Below, in pieces: positions 16,532 through 25,600 of a DNA stretch of 26,694 nucleotides. The notes below the pieces were generated by a model. That model made no database searches. It was not told where the DNA came from and saw only the letters and a program-made list of their open reading frames with translations. The position numbers and the translations under genes are program-made. The stretch's first letter is position 1. Every line of letters begins with the position of its first letter. Source of the DNA: JAUZPB01 sp037140715 (GTDB taxonomy: Bacteria; Bacteroidota; Ignavibacteria; Ignavibacteriales; SURF-24); assembly GCA_037140715.1 (NCBI GenBank), contig JBAXDX010000035.1, positions 1-26,694 of the forward strand, given 5' to 3'.

Positions 16532-18574
16532 TTATTTAGACTTTTTAACTACATAACAGGTCTTTGGGGAAAGCGTCAGGCTATTTTGGGCTTCACCTAA
16601 AGAAATGCTCCCCGATTTATCAGGATTTACAAATATCTGCCAGTTCCCGGCAGGCAACGTAAACTTTGCATCAGTCTCATTAGCGGCATTAAAGAGAACC
16701 ATAAACTCATCATCCTCATATTTAAGATTGTAGCCGAGGGCAAACTCATTATCATTCAGTTCAATGAAACTAATATCCTCATAATTAGCACGTCTGAAGG
16801 CAGCATACTTTTTTCTCAGCTCAATCAGTCCGCGATAATAATCAACCAGTTCCCTGTTAATATCGGCATGTTTGAAATTCAGATAATTAGTCTCGTTATC
16901 TTTATTATAGGAATCACGGTCTATTCTGCCACGGCGATTGTCTTCGGCGCTGACATTCAAAGGGATCACTTTGCTACGGGCAAATTCCTGTCCTTCGGAT
17001 ATCATTGTTACACCCTGCGAAGTCATCAGAAAGGCAGCCGAGAGCTTATTCAATTTTAACTGGAGAGGAGTAAGTTCTGCATTTTTGTCCGTATCATAGA
17101 TAATCTGCTCTGCATTTACTTCGCCGGAGCCGATTCTTATAAAATCGCCGAGCGTATAACCATCGTGCGCTTCAAGATAGTTAAGCGAGTGTTCCTTACG
17201 CTGAAAAAAACCGTAATAATCCTTAGTCAGGGTACCGTTAACATAGCTTTTAATCCTGCCGATATTATTATTGCCGTACCATCTGCCAAAAATCCAGCCG
17301 TGCCCGTAGAAAGGGTTCTCCCCTTTTATGCCATTTCTAATCTGGTCATTCCAGCTTGCCCACCCGCGCCATGAAAAGCCAGATGGATCATAATCGCCGC
17401 CTGCACTCCATGGCTCGCAGACAATAAAAACATTCGGGTTTAATTTCTTTGCTTCATAAAGAATTTCTTCGACTGTCTCCCAGTCGAGAAGCTTGCCCAA
17501 ATCAAATCTGAAGCCGTCAATGTGATATTCCTTCATCCAGTAAAGGATGCTGTCAATAATCATCCGGTGCGACATAAGCCGTTCTGTCTTGAAATCGTTG
17601 CCACAGCCACTGTCCTTCCTGTAATCTCCATTACTGTCGAAACGAAAGTAGTACTTTGAGTCAATACTCTTCAGGCTACCCAATTCATATTCTGAAATAT
17701 GATTGTAAACCACATCCATAACAACCGCAATACCTGCCTTATGGAAAGCCTTAACCATATCCTTAAATTCATTTACCTGATGCCCGTCTTTACCGCTCCA
17801 TGTATTCCATTTTAATTCAGTTTCAGAATAATAAGCGTTCGGCGCAAAGAAGGATTTCGTCATATATCCCCAATGGTTTCTCTCGTACGGGTTCCAGGTA
17901 TTCCTTATCCCCTCAAATTCATTCTGATAAGGAACCTCAATACTGGCAAATTCCTGTGAAGGTAAAAGTTCTACTGTATTAACTCCGAGCGACTTAATAT
18001 AATTTATTCCGCCTTTGATTGTGTCATCAGTCAGTGCCTTATACGTTCCGGGATTATCAGAGCCTGAACTTGCATGAGCCGTGAGGTCGCGTATATGCAT
18101 TTCATAAATAATTATATCGCGCCAATCCCGCTGAATCCAGGTATCTCCCTGCCAGTTATAATCATCTTTTATAACAATCGAGAGCCTTGCGCCCATGTAT
18201 GTATTGAATGAAGCCACAGCTTTTGAATATGGATCCAGACAAATAATGTCATTATGACTCGCAGAGCTGTCATTGGTTACCTTAAATCCATAATATAAGC
18301 CGTAAAACTCGCCATTAATGGTCGCTTCCCAGATTCCGTCCTTATCTGACCTCATCTGACAGGTTCCGCATACGGTATCTTCCGGGTTCTTAAAAGTTAC
18401 AAGTGTAACCTCATGCGCGTTGGGCGCGAATAACCTGAAAAATGTCTTTCCGTCTTCTACAAAGGAACCAAGTTTTTTTGCCGAGAATAAACTATTGAGT
18501 TTTTGTTCGCTAAGATTTTCCAGACTAGCCGGCTTCCGCGGATTTTCTGTTTTTGTTTTATCGCTGATATACAC
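16532..18574 (-). CDS. GH13 pullulanase-type glycogen/starch debranching enzyme
   Basis: The 680-aa protein should hydrolyse alpha-1,6 branches of glycogen, pullulan or limit dextrins. It has an N-terminal CBM48-like domain (about 35-130), then the segment around YNWQGD and IIYEMHIRDLT seen in type I pullulanases (YNWGYDP/YNWWGDP in relatives). The GH13 core is complete: DVVYNH, GFRFDLGKL with the nucleophile Asp358, VCEPW with the acid/base Glu387, and EAHDG with His470 and Asp471. A C-terminal beta domain follows. No signal peptide is visible, so it is probably cytoplasmic and acts on glycogen or imported oligosaccharides. The start is a GTG with AAGG about ten bases upstream; no better ATG precedes the CBM48 domain. 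The exact name (pulA-like or isoamylase-like) is less certain than the fold. Confidence 0.9.
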   Translation of the reverse strand: MYISDKTKTENPRKPASLENLSEQKLNSLFSAKKLGSFVEDGKTFFRLFAPNAHEVTLVTFKNPEDTVCGTCQMRSDKDGIWEATINGEFYGLYYGFKVTNDSSASHNDIICLDPYSKAVASFNTYMGARLSIVIKDDYNWQGDTWIQRDWRDIIIYEMHIRDLTAHASSGSDNPGTYKALTDDTIKGGINYIKSLGVNTVELLPSQEFASIEVPYQNEFEGIRNTWNPYERNHWGYMTKSFFAPNAYYSETELKWNTWSGKDGHQVNEFKDMVKAFHKAGIAVVMDVVYNHISEYELGSLKSIDSKYYFRFDSNGDYRKDSGCGNDFKTERLMSHRMIIDSILYWMKEYHIDGFRFDLGKLLDWETVEEILYEAKKLNPNVFIVCEPWSAGGDYDPSGFSWRGWASWNDQIRNGIKGENPFYGHGWIFGRWYGNNNIGRIKSYVNGTLTKDYYGFFQRKEHSLNYLEAHDGYTLGDFIRIGSGEVNAEQIIYDTDKNAELTPLQLKLNKLSAAFLMTSQGVTMISEGQEFARSKVIPLNVSAEDNRRGRIDRDSYNKDNETNYLNFKHADINRELVDYYRGLIELRKKYAAFRRANYEDISFIELNDNEFALGYNLKYEDDEFMVLFNAANETDAKFTLPAGNWQIFVNPDKSGSISLGEAQNSLTLSPKTCYVVKKSK

Positions 18575-18817
18575 TGCGCTGTTACCTTGTATTGGGTTAT
18601 AATGTAATTGTTGTCTGTTTCACTACTTTCTTCATTTTGTTAACAACAGACCTAAAACGAGAAAGAATTTTAAGAAGCGGCAAAGATAATATAATTTCTT
18701 AAATATATCATCGGATGATTCTTTTTTATTTTGATGCCTGCGCCTTACACTCCTGCGGATATTATATTTGTTCATTCGGGAGCTTATTTTGGCTGGATTT
18801 TCCCGCCGGCATGGAGA
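18575..18817. other. Upstream region of the GH13 gene, no gene seen
   Basis: A/T-rich sequence next to the GTG start of the minus-strand GH13 gene probably contains its promoter, but I cannot place promoter elements with confidence. The plus-strand frame that starts at 18715 runs into the hairpins of the mobile element and has no coding character. Confidence 0.4.
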
Positions 18818-18827
18818 AAGTGTGCCT
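18818..18827 (+). repeat. Putative 10-bp target-site duplication, left copy
   Basis: aagtgtgcct is present here and again, in the same orientation, at 19077-19086, exactly outside the two terminal inverted repeats. Confidence 0.7.
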
Positions 18828-19076
18828 CAATGCTGTCAGGTTAAGGTTCAAAACATTTATTGCTTTTATTACGCCCCTGTGGGGCTTTAGGTTGTGTAGG
18901 GGTATCCATTTTTCACAGGGCGATTGCCCTGTGCTATTATATTTCGCCCTTTCAGGGCTGAATTAGCCCTGAAAGGGCGAAATATATCAGCGATGGGCAA
19001 CAGCCCATCGAACAAAACAGAATAAAAATCCATAAGCCCTGCAAGGGCGCAATATGGTGTTAACCTGACAGCATTG
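18828..19076. mobile_element. 249-bp MITE-like element with 17-bp terminal inverted repeats and five internal hairpins
   Basis: The ends are a perfect 17-bp inverted repeat, caatgctgtcaggttaa at 18828-18844 and its complement at 19060-19076, flanked by a 10-bp direct repeat. Inside are five hairpins: gcccc/ggggc (18873-18885), cacagggc/gccctgtg (18914-18933), a 22-bp perfect stem with a 5-base loop (18938-18986), cgatgggc/gcccatcg (18991-19010) and gccct/agggc (19036-19048). There is no transposase frame, so it would need one in trans. The left end (aatgctg, tcag, ttaagg, tca in order) resembles, as I recall it, the end of IS4 (taatgccgatcagttaagg), and IS4-family elements duplicate about 10-13 bases. 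The hairpin core resembles REP-like intergenic repeats common in Bacteroidota. It lies between the end of mce and the start region of the GH13 gene and could also stop transcription. Confidence 0.75.
18938..18986. repeat. 22-bp perfect inverted repeat inside the MITE
   Basis: The two arms (18938-18959 and 18965-18986) pair without mismatch around the loop gaatt. Each arm contains the motif ttcgccctttcagggc. It would form a stable cruciform or RNA hairpin in either direction of transcription. Confidence 0.9.
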
Positions 19077-19086
19077 AAGTGTGCCT
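19077..19086 (+). repeat. Putative 10-bp target-site duplication, right copy
   Basis: aagtgtgcct, identical to 18818-18827, directly follows the right terminal inverted repeat. Confidence 0.7.
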
Positions 19087-19139
19087 GTTCATTACGGAGC
19101 TGATACAATAAAATAATATCTCTATAACTTTCTATCCGC

Positions 19140-19547
19140 TTATGCTTTCTTCTCGCATAATTCAGTAAGAACTCCGCTGGTTGACTTTGGATGCAGAAAG
19201 GCGATACTAAGTCCTTCAGCCCCTTTACGCGGAGCCTTATCGATAAGCTGAATGCCTTTTGATTCGACTTCGCTAAGTGCGTTCTCAATATCCGTAACCG
19301 CAAAAGCAATGTGATGAATACCTTCGCCTTTCTTCCCGATAAATTTTGCAATCGGACCTTCTTCCGAGGTTGATTCAAGAAGTTCAATCTTTGTCTGGCC
19401 TGCCATAAAAAAGGCTGTCCTGACTTTCTGATCGGTTACTTCTTCAACTGCATAGCATTTAAGTCCGAGAATATCTTCATAATATTTCACAGAAGCCTCA
19501 AGGTTCTTAACTGCGATGCCGATATGCTCTATATGCGATGGTGTCAT
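19140..19547 (-). CDS. mce: Methylmalonyl-CoA epimerase
   Basis: The enzyme interconverts (2R)- and (2S)-methylmalonyl-CoA, linking propionyl-CoA carboxylase to the mutase. The 135-aa protein has the vicinal-oxygen-chelate fold pattern with two beta-alpha-beta modules: HIEHIGIAVKNLEAS at the N-terminus and GIHHIAFAVTDIENAL in the second half. Likely metal ligands are His8, Glu55 (in KIELLE), His79 and Glu129 (in LTEL), in family order and spacing. A GGAG lies about eight bases upstream of the ATG. It sits 21 bases after the mutase gene on the same strand, so they form an operon; the product pairing strongly supports the assignment over other glyoxalase-like proteins. Confidence 0.92.
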   Translation of the reverse strand: MTPSHIEHIGIAVKNLEASVKYYEDILGLKCYAVEEVTDQKVRTAFFMAGQTKIELLESTSEEGPIAKFIGKKGEGIHHIAFAVTDIENALSEVESKGIQLIDKAPRKGAEGLSIAFLHPKSTSGVLTELCEKKA

Positions 19548-19568
19548 TAAAACTCCGGTTTAATATGA

Positions 19569-21251
19569 TTAAATAAAAACATTTTCCTTATACTCGCCGA
19601 ATACAGCACGCAAAGTATTACATATTTCGCCAATACTGGCGTATGATCTTACGGCATCAAGTATGTAAGGCATAAGATTATCATCACCTTCCGCCACTGT
19701 CTTTAATACCGCCAGTTGCAGCTCTATTTCGGAATTATTTCTTCCGGTACGAACCTGATTTAAGAACTTAATCTGTTCATCCTGAACCTTCATATCAATC
19801 TTAAGAAGTCCCGCAGGCTCTCCTTCTTCTATCTGATATTTATTAACACCGACAATGATGCGCTCGTTCTTTTCCATTTCCTTTGTGAACTGATAAGATG
19901 CTCTCTGGATTTCGCTCTGAACATATCCTTCTTCTATAGCTTCAATCATTCCGCCCATTGCATCTATCTTATTAATATACTCTTCGGCTTCCTTTTCAAT
20001 CTGGTCAGTTAAAGCTTCGACATAGTATGAACCCGCAAGCGGATCGATAGTATTAGTAACGCCACTTTCGTGAGCAACAATCTGCTGAGTACGCAAAGCA
20101 ATCATAACCGATTCCTGCGTTGGGAGAGCAAGGGCTTCATCGCGGGAATTGGTATGGAGGCTCTGCGTTCCGCCAAGTACGGCGGCAAGCGTCTGAATAG
20201 TAACTCTTACGATATTATTATTTACCTGCTGAGCTGCGAGCGTAGAACCTGCGGTCTGAGTATGAAAGCGCATCATCATTGATTTTTCCTTCTTAGCTCC
20301 GAATCTCTCTTTCATTATTTTAGCCCAGAGTCTTCTTGCCGCACGGTACTTGGCTACTTCTTCAAACAGATCGTTATGGGCATTGAAAAAGAAAGACAAC
20401 TGACCAGCGAACCGATCTACGTCAAGCCCTGCCCTGATAGTGGCGTCTGCATAAGCAATACCATCGGAGAGCGTAAAACCCACTTCCTGAGCTGCTGTTG
20501 ACCCTGCTTCCCTGATGTGATAGCCTGAAATTGAAATAGTATTCCACTTAGGAACTTCCTTTGCACAGAATTCAAAGATATTTGTAATTAGTCTCATTGA
20601 AGGCTTTGGCGGAAAGATATATGTTCCGCGGGCGATATATTCTTTAAGTATGTCATTCTGAATAGTTCCGCTAATCTTATCGCGGGTTATGCCCTGCTTT
20701 TCCGCTACCGCGATGTACATTGCAAGCAACACCGAAGCAGGCGCGTTAATTGTCATTGATGTAGAAACTTTATCAAGCGGAATCTGATCAAATAATATTT
20801 CCATATCGGCAAGAGTGTCAATTGCAACGCCTACTTTACCAACCTCGCCGGAAGCCATTGGATCATCGCTGTCATAGCCAATCTGAGTTGGAAGGTCGAA
20901 TGCAACGGAGAGACCGGACTGTCCCTGAGCAAGAAGATACCTGTAGCGTTCGTTTGATTCCTTTGCTGTACCGAAACCGGCATATTGTCTCATTGTCCAG
21001 AATTTACCACGGTACATCGAAGGCTGAACTCCGCGGGTATAAGGATAAACTCCCGGGAAACCCTGCCTCTCATTATAATCTTCCTGATTTATATCCAGAG
21101 GAGTATATATCGGTTTAACCGGCGAAAACGAAGCCGTAGTAAATGTTTTCTGTCTTTCGGGAAATTTGTTTATAGATTTCGTGTAAAGCTTTTCATCCCA
21201 TTCCTTAAAAGCATTCTGAACTTTTGCTTTCAATTCTTCATTCTGACACAT
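19569..21251 (-). CDS. Methylmalonyl-CoA mutase, catalytic (large) subunit without B12-binding domain
   Basis: The enzyme rearranges methylmalonyl-CoA to succinyl-CoA by a B12 radical mechanism. The 560-aa protein contains the whole substrate-binding barrel: FWTMRQYAGFGTAKESNERY, the QSGLSVAFDLPTQIG block, and SGYHIREAG. Tyr90, Arg208 and His245 line up one residue off Tyr89, Arg207 and His244 of the Propionibacterium enzyme; the Tyr and Arg favour methylmalonyl-CoA over isobutyryl-CoA, whose mutase has Phe and Gln there. The chain ends before the C-terminal cobalamin-binding domain (no DxHxxG), as in two-gene acyl-CoA mutases, so the small subunit must be encoded elsewhere. GAAGGG precedes the ATG. 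It is transcribed first, with mce following. Confidence 0.93.
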   Translation of the reverse strand: MCQNEELKAKVQNAFKEWDEKLYTKSINKFPERQKTFTTASFSPVKPIYTPLDINQEDYNERQGFPGVYPYTRGVQPSMYRGKFWTMRQYAGFGTAKESNERYRYLLAQGQSGLSVAFDLPTQIGYDSDDPMASGEVGKVGVAIDTLADMEILFDQIPLDKVSTSMTINAPASVLLAMYIAVAEKQGITRDKISGTIQNDILKEYIARGTYIFPPKPSMRLITNIFEFCAKEVPKWNTISISGYHIREAGSTAAQEVGFTLSDGIAYADATIRAGLDVDRFAGQLSFFFNAHNDLFEEVAKYRAARRLWAKIMKERFGAKKEKSMMMRFHTQTAGSTLAAQQVNNNIVRVTIQTLAAVLGGTQSLHTNSRDEALALPTQESVMIALRTQQIVAHESGVTNTIDPLAGSYYVEALTDQIEKEAEEYINKIDAMGGMIEAIEEGYVQSEIQRASYQFTKEMEKNERIIVGVNKYQIEEGEPAGLLKIDMKVQDEQIKFLNQVRTGRNNSEIELQLAVLKTVAEGDDNLMPYILDAVRSYASIGEICNTLRAVFGEYKENVFI

Positions 21252-21604
21252 TTTTATACCCTTCTTTATTAATAGCCTCTATCAAATGCAACATACGTGC
21301 CTTTTTTACGCGCTGCTTCATAGGAATTTTAATAGCAAATTAACGCGCTTTTAATACTTTTCCGCCAAATATAGAAAACCAGTAAATCTTATATTCCCAA
21401 TTGTTGGAATAAAAAATATTTTTAATGAAAAAGACGGAGGCTGTTATTAATGTCAGGTTAAGCCCCGGAACTTTTATTTCGCCCTTCAGAACTCAGGGTA
21501 ATGACACAAGTGTAATATTTTATAATAAAAAAAATTTTGAAGTAAGATTTTTCTGTAGCATATTGTCATGTTTTTTGTAAAATAGTATCGAAATAAACTG
21601 TAAC
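21252..21604. other. Divergent intergenic region with a decayed MITE end
   Basis: The region separates the minus-strand mutase operon from the plus-strand CheB-type gene and must hold both promoters, which I cannot place exactly. At 21451-21461 is tgtcaggttaa, the inner 11 bases of the MITE terminal repeat, and 21477-21487 (atttcgccctt) matches the hairpin core of the complete element. No gene is seen. Confidence 0.5.
21451..21490 (+). repeat. Degenerate left-end fragment of the MITE family
   Basis: tgtcaggttaa followed within 20 bases by atttcgccctt matches pieces of the complete element at 18828-19076 in the same order, with the middle missing. No right end is found near it, so it is a decayed or truncated copy. 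Confidence 0.5.
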
Positions 21605-22615
21605 ATGAATTCAACAGAAATAATTAAAATCCTTGTAGTAGAAGACAACGTTTCAAACCGCCTTTTATTGATAAAGGTATTAAAGCAGGAAGGCTACCAT
21701 GTTAGTCATGCATATAATGGCGAAGAAGCCATCGAATTAATCAGACGGGAAAGATTTGATGCTGTCATTACAGACTGGATGATGCCTAAGCTTGACGGTA
21801 TTGAGCTTATAAAACAAATACGCCGTACAGTAAAACCTCTGCCACTTATTATGGTTATTACCGCGCTCGATTCTAAAGAAGCAAAGAAAAAAGCTATCGA
21901 GGCCGGAGCAGATGATTATCTTACAAAACCATATCATATCGATGAGGTAAAGGACAGACTGGCTCATGTTTTAATGAGACCCCCGGCTAATCAGAATTAT
22001 AACTCGTTGAAAATTCGTCCGGATAAGATATTATCTCCTGATTTTATAGGTGTTGTTATTGCCGCAAGTACCGGCGGACCTTCTACACTCATCGAAGTCT
22101 TTGCAAAAATGAAAGCTACCAACGTAGCTTCTATCTTTATTGTTCTGCACGGACCTGCATGGATGCTCAAATCCTTTCCGGAAAGAATTTATGAAGAAAT
22201 AAAGATGCCGGTACACTTAGGCGAAGAAGGTCTTCCGATAAAACGGGGCGAGATATACCTTGCTCCCGGCGACAGGCACATGCTGATAAATTCACAAAAA
22301 CTTGAAATTGAGCTGTCGGACTCTCCGCCTGAAAATTTCGTAAAACCTGCCGCTGATCCTTTATTTAGAAGTGCCGCCAAAACCTTCGGTTCCAACTTAA
22401 TTGGAGTAGTCCTTACCGGTATGGGGCATGACGGATGCACCGGCGCGGGATACATATCTGCCGCAGGCGGAATAGTAATAGCTCAGGACCCGGCAACGGC
22501 TATAGCACCGTCTATGCCGCAGAGCGTTGTCAATTTCAATCTTGCTAAATATGTCGTACCCCTAAGTGCTGTCGCGGAAACAATTGAGCAAAATATCAAA
22601 AAGCTCAGATCGTAA
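21605..22615 (+). CDS. cheB: Receiver-CheB methylesterase response regulator
   Basis: The 336-aa protein has an N-terminal receiver (about 7-125) with the acidic pair Glu13-Asp14, phosphoacceptor Asp57 in VITDWMMPKLDG and Lys108 in YLTKPY. A short linker leads to a CheB methylesterase domain (about 147-333) with the complete triad: Ser155 in AASTGGP, His182 in VLHGPAWM and Asp276 in GMGHDG. CheB removes methyl groups from, or deamidates, glutamates of chemoreceptors, controlled by phosphorylation. No cheR, cheA, cheW or receptor gene is in the window. It converges on the hybrid kinase, which is the obvious local candidate for its phosphodonor, but that pairing is inference. No clear Shine-Dalgarno precedes the ATG. 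It may serve a non-flagellar or non-chemotaxis pathway. Confidence 0.9.
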   Translation: MNSTEIIKILVVEDNVSNRLLLIKVLKQEGYHVSHAYNGEEAIELIRRERFDAVITDWMMPKLDGIELIKQIRRTVKPLPLIMVITALDSKEAKKKAIEAGADDYLTKPYHIDEVKDRLAHVLMRPPANQNYNSLKIRPDKILSPDFIGVVIAASTGGPSTLIEVFAKMKATNVASIFIVLHGPAWMLKSFPERIYEEIKMPVHLGEEGLPIKRGEIYLAPGDRHMLINSQKLEIELSDSPPENFVKPAADPLFRSAAKTFGSNLIGVVLTGMGHDGCTGAGYISAAGGIVIAQDPATAIAPSMPQSVVNFNLAKYVVPLSAVAETIEQNIKKLRS

Positions 22616-22616
22616 G

Positions 22617-25600
22617 CTATTGAGCAAGCGCTTTCTTAAGCGACTTTTCGATCGCTTCCTTAAAACTGCTTAAAATAACAGGCTTCTGGAATACATATTC
22701 AACTCCTAATTCCCTGTATTCCTCCATTATATTTTTACTAACGTCATAACTTAAGACAATAACCGGCGGCTTCGTCTGCAAATTGCCGGACTTAATACTT
22801 TTAACCATATCATATCCGCCCATTTCCGGCATGTGATGGTCTGTAATGACCAGTGCCGGAAGATTCTTCAGAATCATTTCAAGTGCTTCCCTACCGTTAT
22901 CGGCTTCATCTATTTTATACTGTGGAATAATATTCTTCAATATCTTTGAATAAAGCAGTCTGTCAGTACGGCTGTCGTCAACAAGGAGTATACTGGCCGA
23001 AGCAGTCGGAATAGTGAAGAAAAATTTGGAGCCTTTGCCGTATTCGCTTTCCACCCAAATTTCACCGCCATGTTTTTCTATGATATCATGCACAATAGAA
23101 AGACCGAGACCGCTTCCCTTTTCACCTGCCGTACCTTCGAGCGTAAACTTGGAATCCACCTTAAAGAGCTTGCTCAGGTTTTCTTTCCTGATTCCCGTAC
23201 CAGTATCTTCAATTATAAACTGCACTTTATTAAGCTGCTTATTCAGCTCGCCGTAGATGGTAATCTGCCCGTCACGGGGTGTGAACTTAATTGAGTTGCC
23301 AAGAAGATTATTTACAACCTGAAGCAACAGATTCAAATCAGCATGAATAAAAAGATCGGGCTGAACTACTGATACAAGCTTAATGCCTTTCTGCAACGCC
23401 ACACCACCAACAATTGCAATCGATTTACTTATCGACTCGGTAGCATTAAACCTCTGAGGCTCAAACTTAATCCTTCCGGTCTGAAGCCTTGTCCAGTCAA
23501 GCAACGAATTAACCAGCGCAAGCATATTCTGCGATGACTGCTGAATAAACTCGATATACTGTGTCCGCTGAGCATCGCTCATATTCTTCTGCCCAAGTAA
23601 TATCTCCGTAAAACCCATGATTGAACTGAACGGAGTGCGAAGATCATGAGAAATAATCGAGATAAACTTATCTTTCGTATCATTAAGCTCACGAAGTTCT
23701 ACCGCAGATTTCTTTAATTCCTCTTCCGCTTTTTTACTAAGCGAGATATCGCTTATAAGTCCGTATATTTTTATTGTCCGGTTATCCTTATCCCTGATTA
23801 CTTTAACCTTATTTCTGACCCATACAATATTGCCGGGTTTGTTTAATATCCTGAACTCAAACTCATCTGAATTCCTCGCAATATCCCCAACCAGATTACG
23901 CAACTTCTTCTTAAACAGCCCCGTATCATCAGGATAAATAATCCTGAACCAGAGATTTGACCGGGAAAGGAATCGTTCCTGTTCGTAGCCGGTAACTTTT
24001 TCGATTGATGAAGTATAAAAAACCGGTCTTAAGCGGCCGTTTACCACTTCGGCAGTCCAAAGAAAATCGTCAATATTTTCTGTAATACTTCTATACTTTT
24101 CCTCCGAATCCTTAAGTGCTTCCTGTGCATGCTTTCTCTCTGTAATATCACGGCAGACCCTGACCGTGTAAACTTTATTATCAGACTCATAGGATGTAAC
24201 AGAGGCTTCTACGAAAAACCTGGAACCGTCCCTGCTTTTACCGACAAAATCATAACGATTTGGCGACTGCTCTTTATTTTCCCTGTCTTTTATATAGCGG
24301 GCTACTTTGGGAATATCTTCATCGGCGACTATATCGAGGGTTTCCTTACCCAAAAGCTCCGAAGGCTTTTTATAACCAAACATTTTAGCGAATGAATTGT
24401 TGATAAGAATAAATTTTCGCCCGACTTCGACTGAGATACCGTCTCTTGAAACCTCATAGACTGAACGCACAGTTAACAGCTCCTTTTCCGCTTTCTTCTT
24501 TTCGGTAATGTCGGTAAAGATGCCGTTAAAGTAACGTATAGTGTTATCAAAATTAACAATTGGCGAGAAATTGGCAAGTATGGACATCGCCCTGCCACTT
24601 TTTGTCAGACAACTTATTTCAATTGCCTGTAAGTGAAATCCTGTAAAGTTCTTAATATCAAACCCGTTAGAACCACTAAACTCAGGAGCAAATAAATCCT
24701 GAATTCTCCTTTGCAACAGTTCACCTTCGCTATATTCAAATGCACGTATGAAACTCGGATTCATATATATAATATTACCTTCGATATCAAGATTGCAGAT
24801 AAATTCGTTAGCATTAATTACAATATTGCGAAATCGCTCCTCGGAAATTCTCAGCTCACGCTCTATCCTGATGCGCTCTGTTACACTACTGCATAAGAAT
24901 ACAACCGAACGAAAGTCATCATCACCTGTAAAGCTTATTTTAAGTGAAAGATACTCCTCATTGCCGGCTTTGTTAAATATCCTGAGGTCACTCTCCCAGT
25001 AACCGTTCTTATTAATCTCTTCTTTTATATTTTTAAAATAATTATTATCAAAATCTTTTATAACCTTACCAATAAATTTTCCAAAGACCTCACTACGGGA
25101 ATACTGAAACAGATTCTCGGAAGACTTATTCCAAAAGTTAATATTACCCTGCATATCAGTAGCTATAACAGCATCAGTTACAGCCGAGGTAATAAACTGA
25201 TACTGTTTAAGTTCCGCTATTTCACTCTTATTGTGAAACTCCTCATTCAATCCCTGTGAAGCATCCTTTAAGAAAAAAAGAAAAAAATCAGCCTTCTCCT
25301 TCCCTGCAAAATAAGGCACCGCTTTTAGCTGAAAGACAACCTGAATACCACAGGTTGTAAGAACAATTTCAGATTCAATCTTCTCGGCAGTTTCTTTTAG
25401 CCGACTTAAAATGAATGAAATATCGGCATCAAACGCAACATTAAAAACTTCATCAAGCCTGGTACCCGTGAGATATGACGCATTTATCTTATCATTGAAC
25501 ATCTCGCTACTAAAACAATATTTCACATGGAAAGCATTATCCGTAACAAAAAAAATATCGCTAAAGTCTTTGACCAGACTGTCAATCAGGTCTCCGTTAA

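Noticed and set aside
18715..18966. 83-codon plus-strand open frame
   Set aside because: It runs from A/T-rich spacer into the MITE and has no family features; palindromic repeats of this type commonly give false frames.
18887..19387. 166-codon minus-strand open frame
   Set aside because: It overlaps mce in another frame and its second half reads through the hairpins of the mobile element. Mce has clear family motifs; this frame has none.
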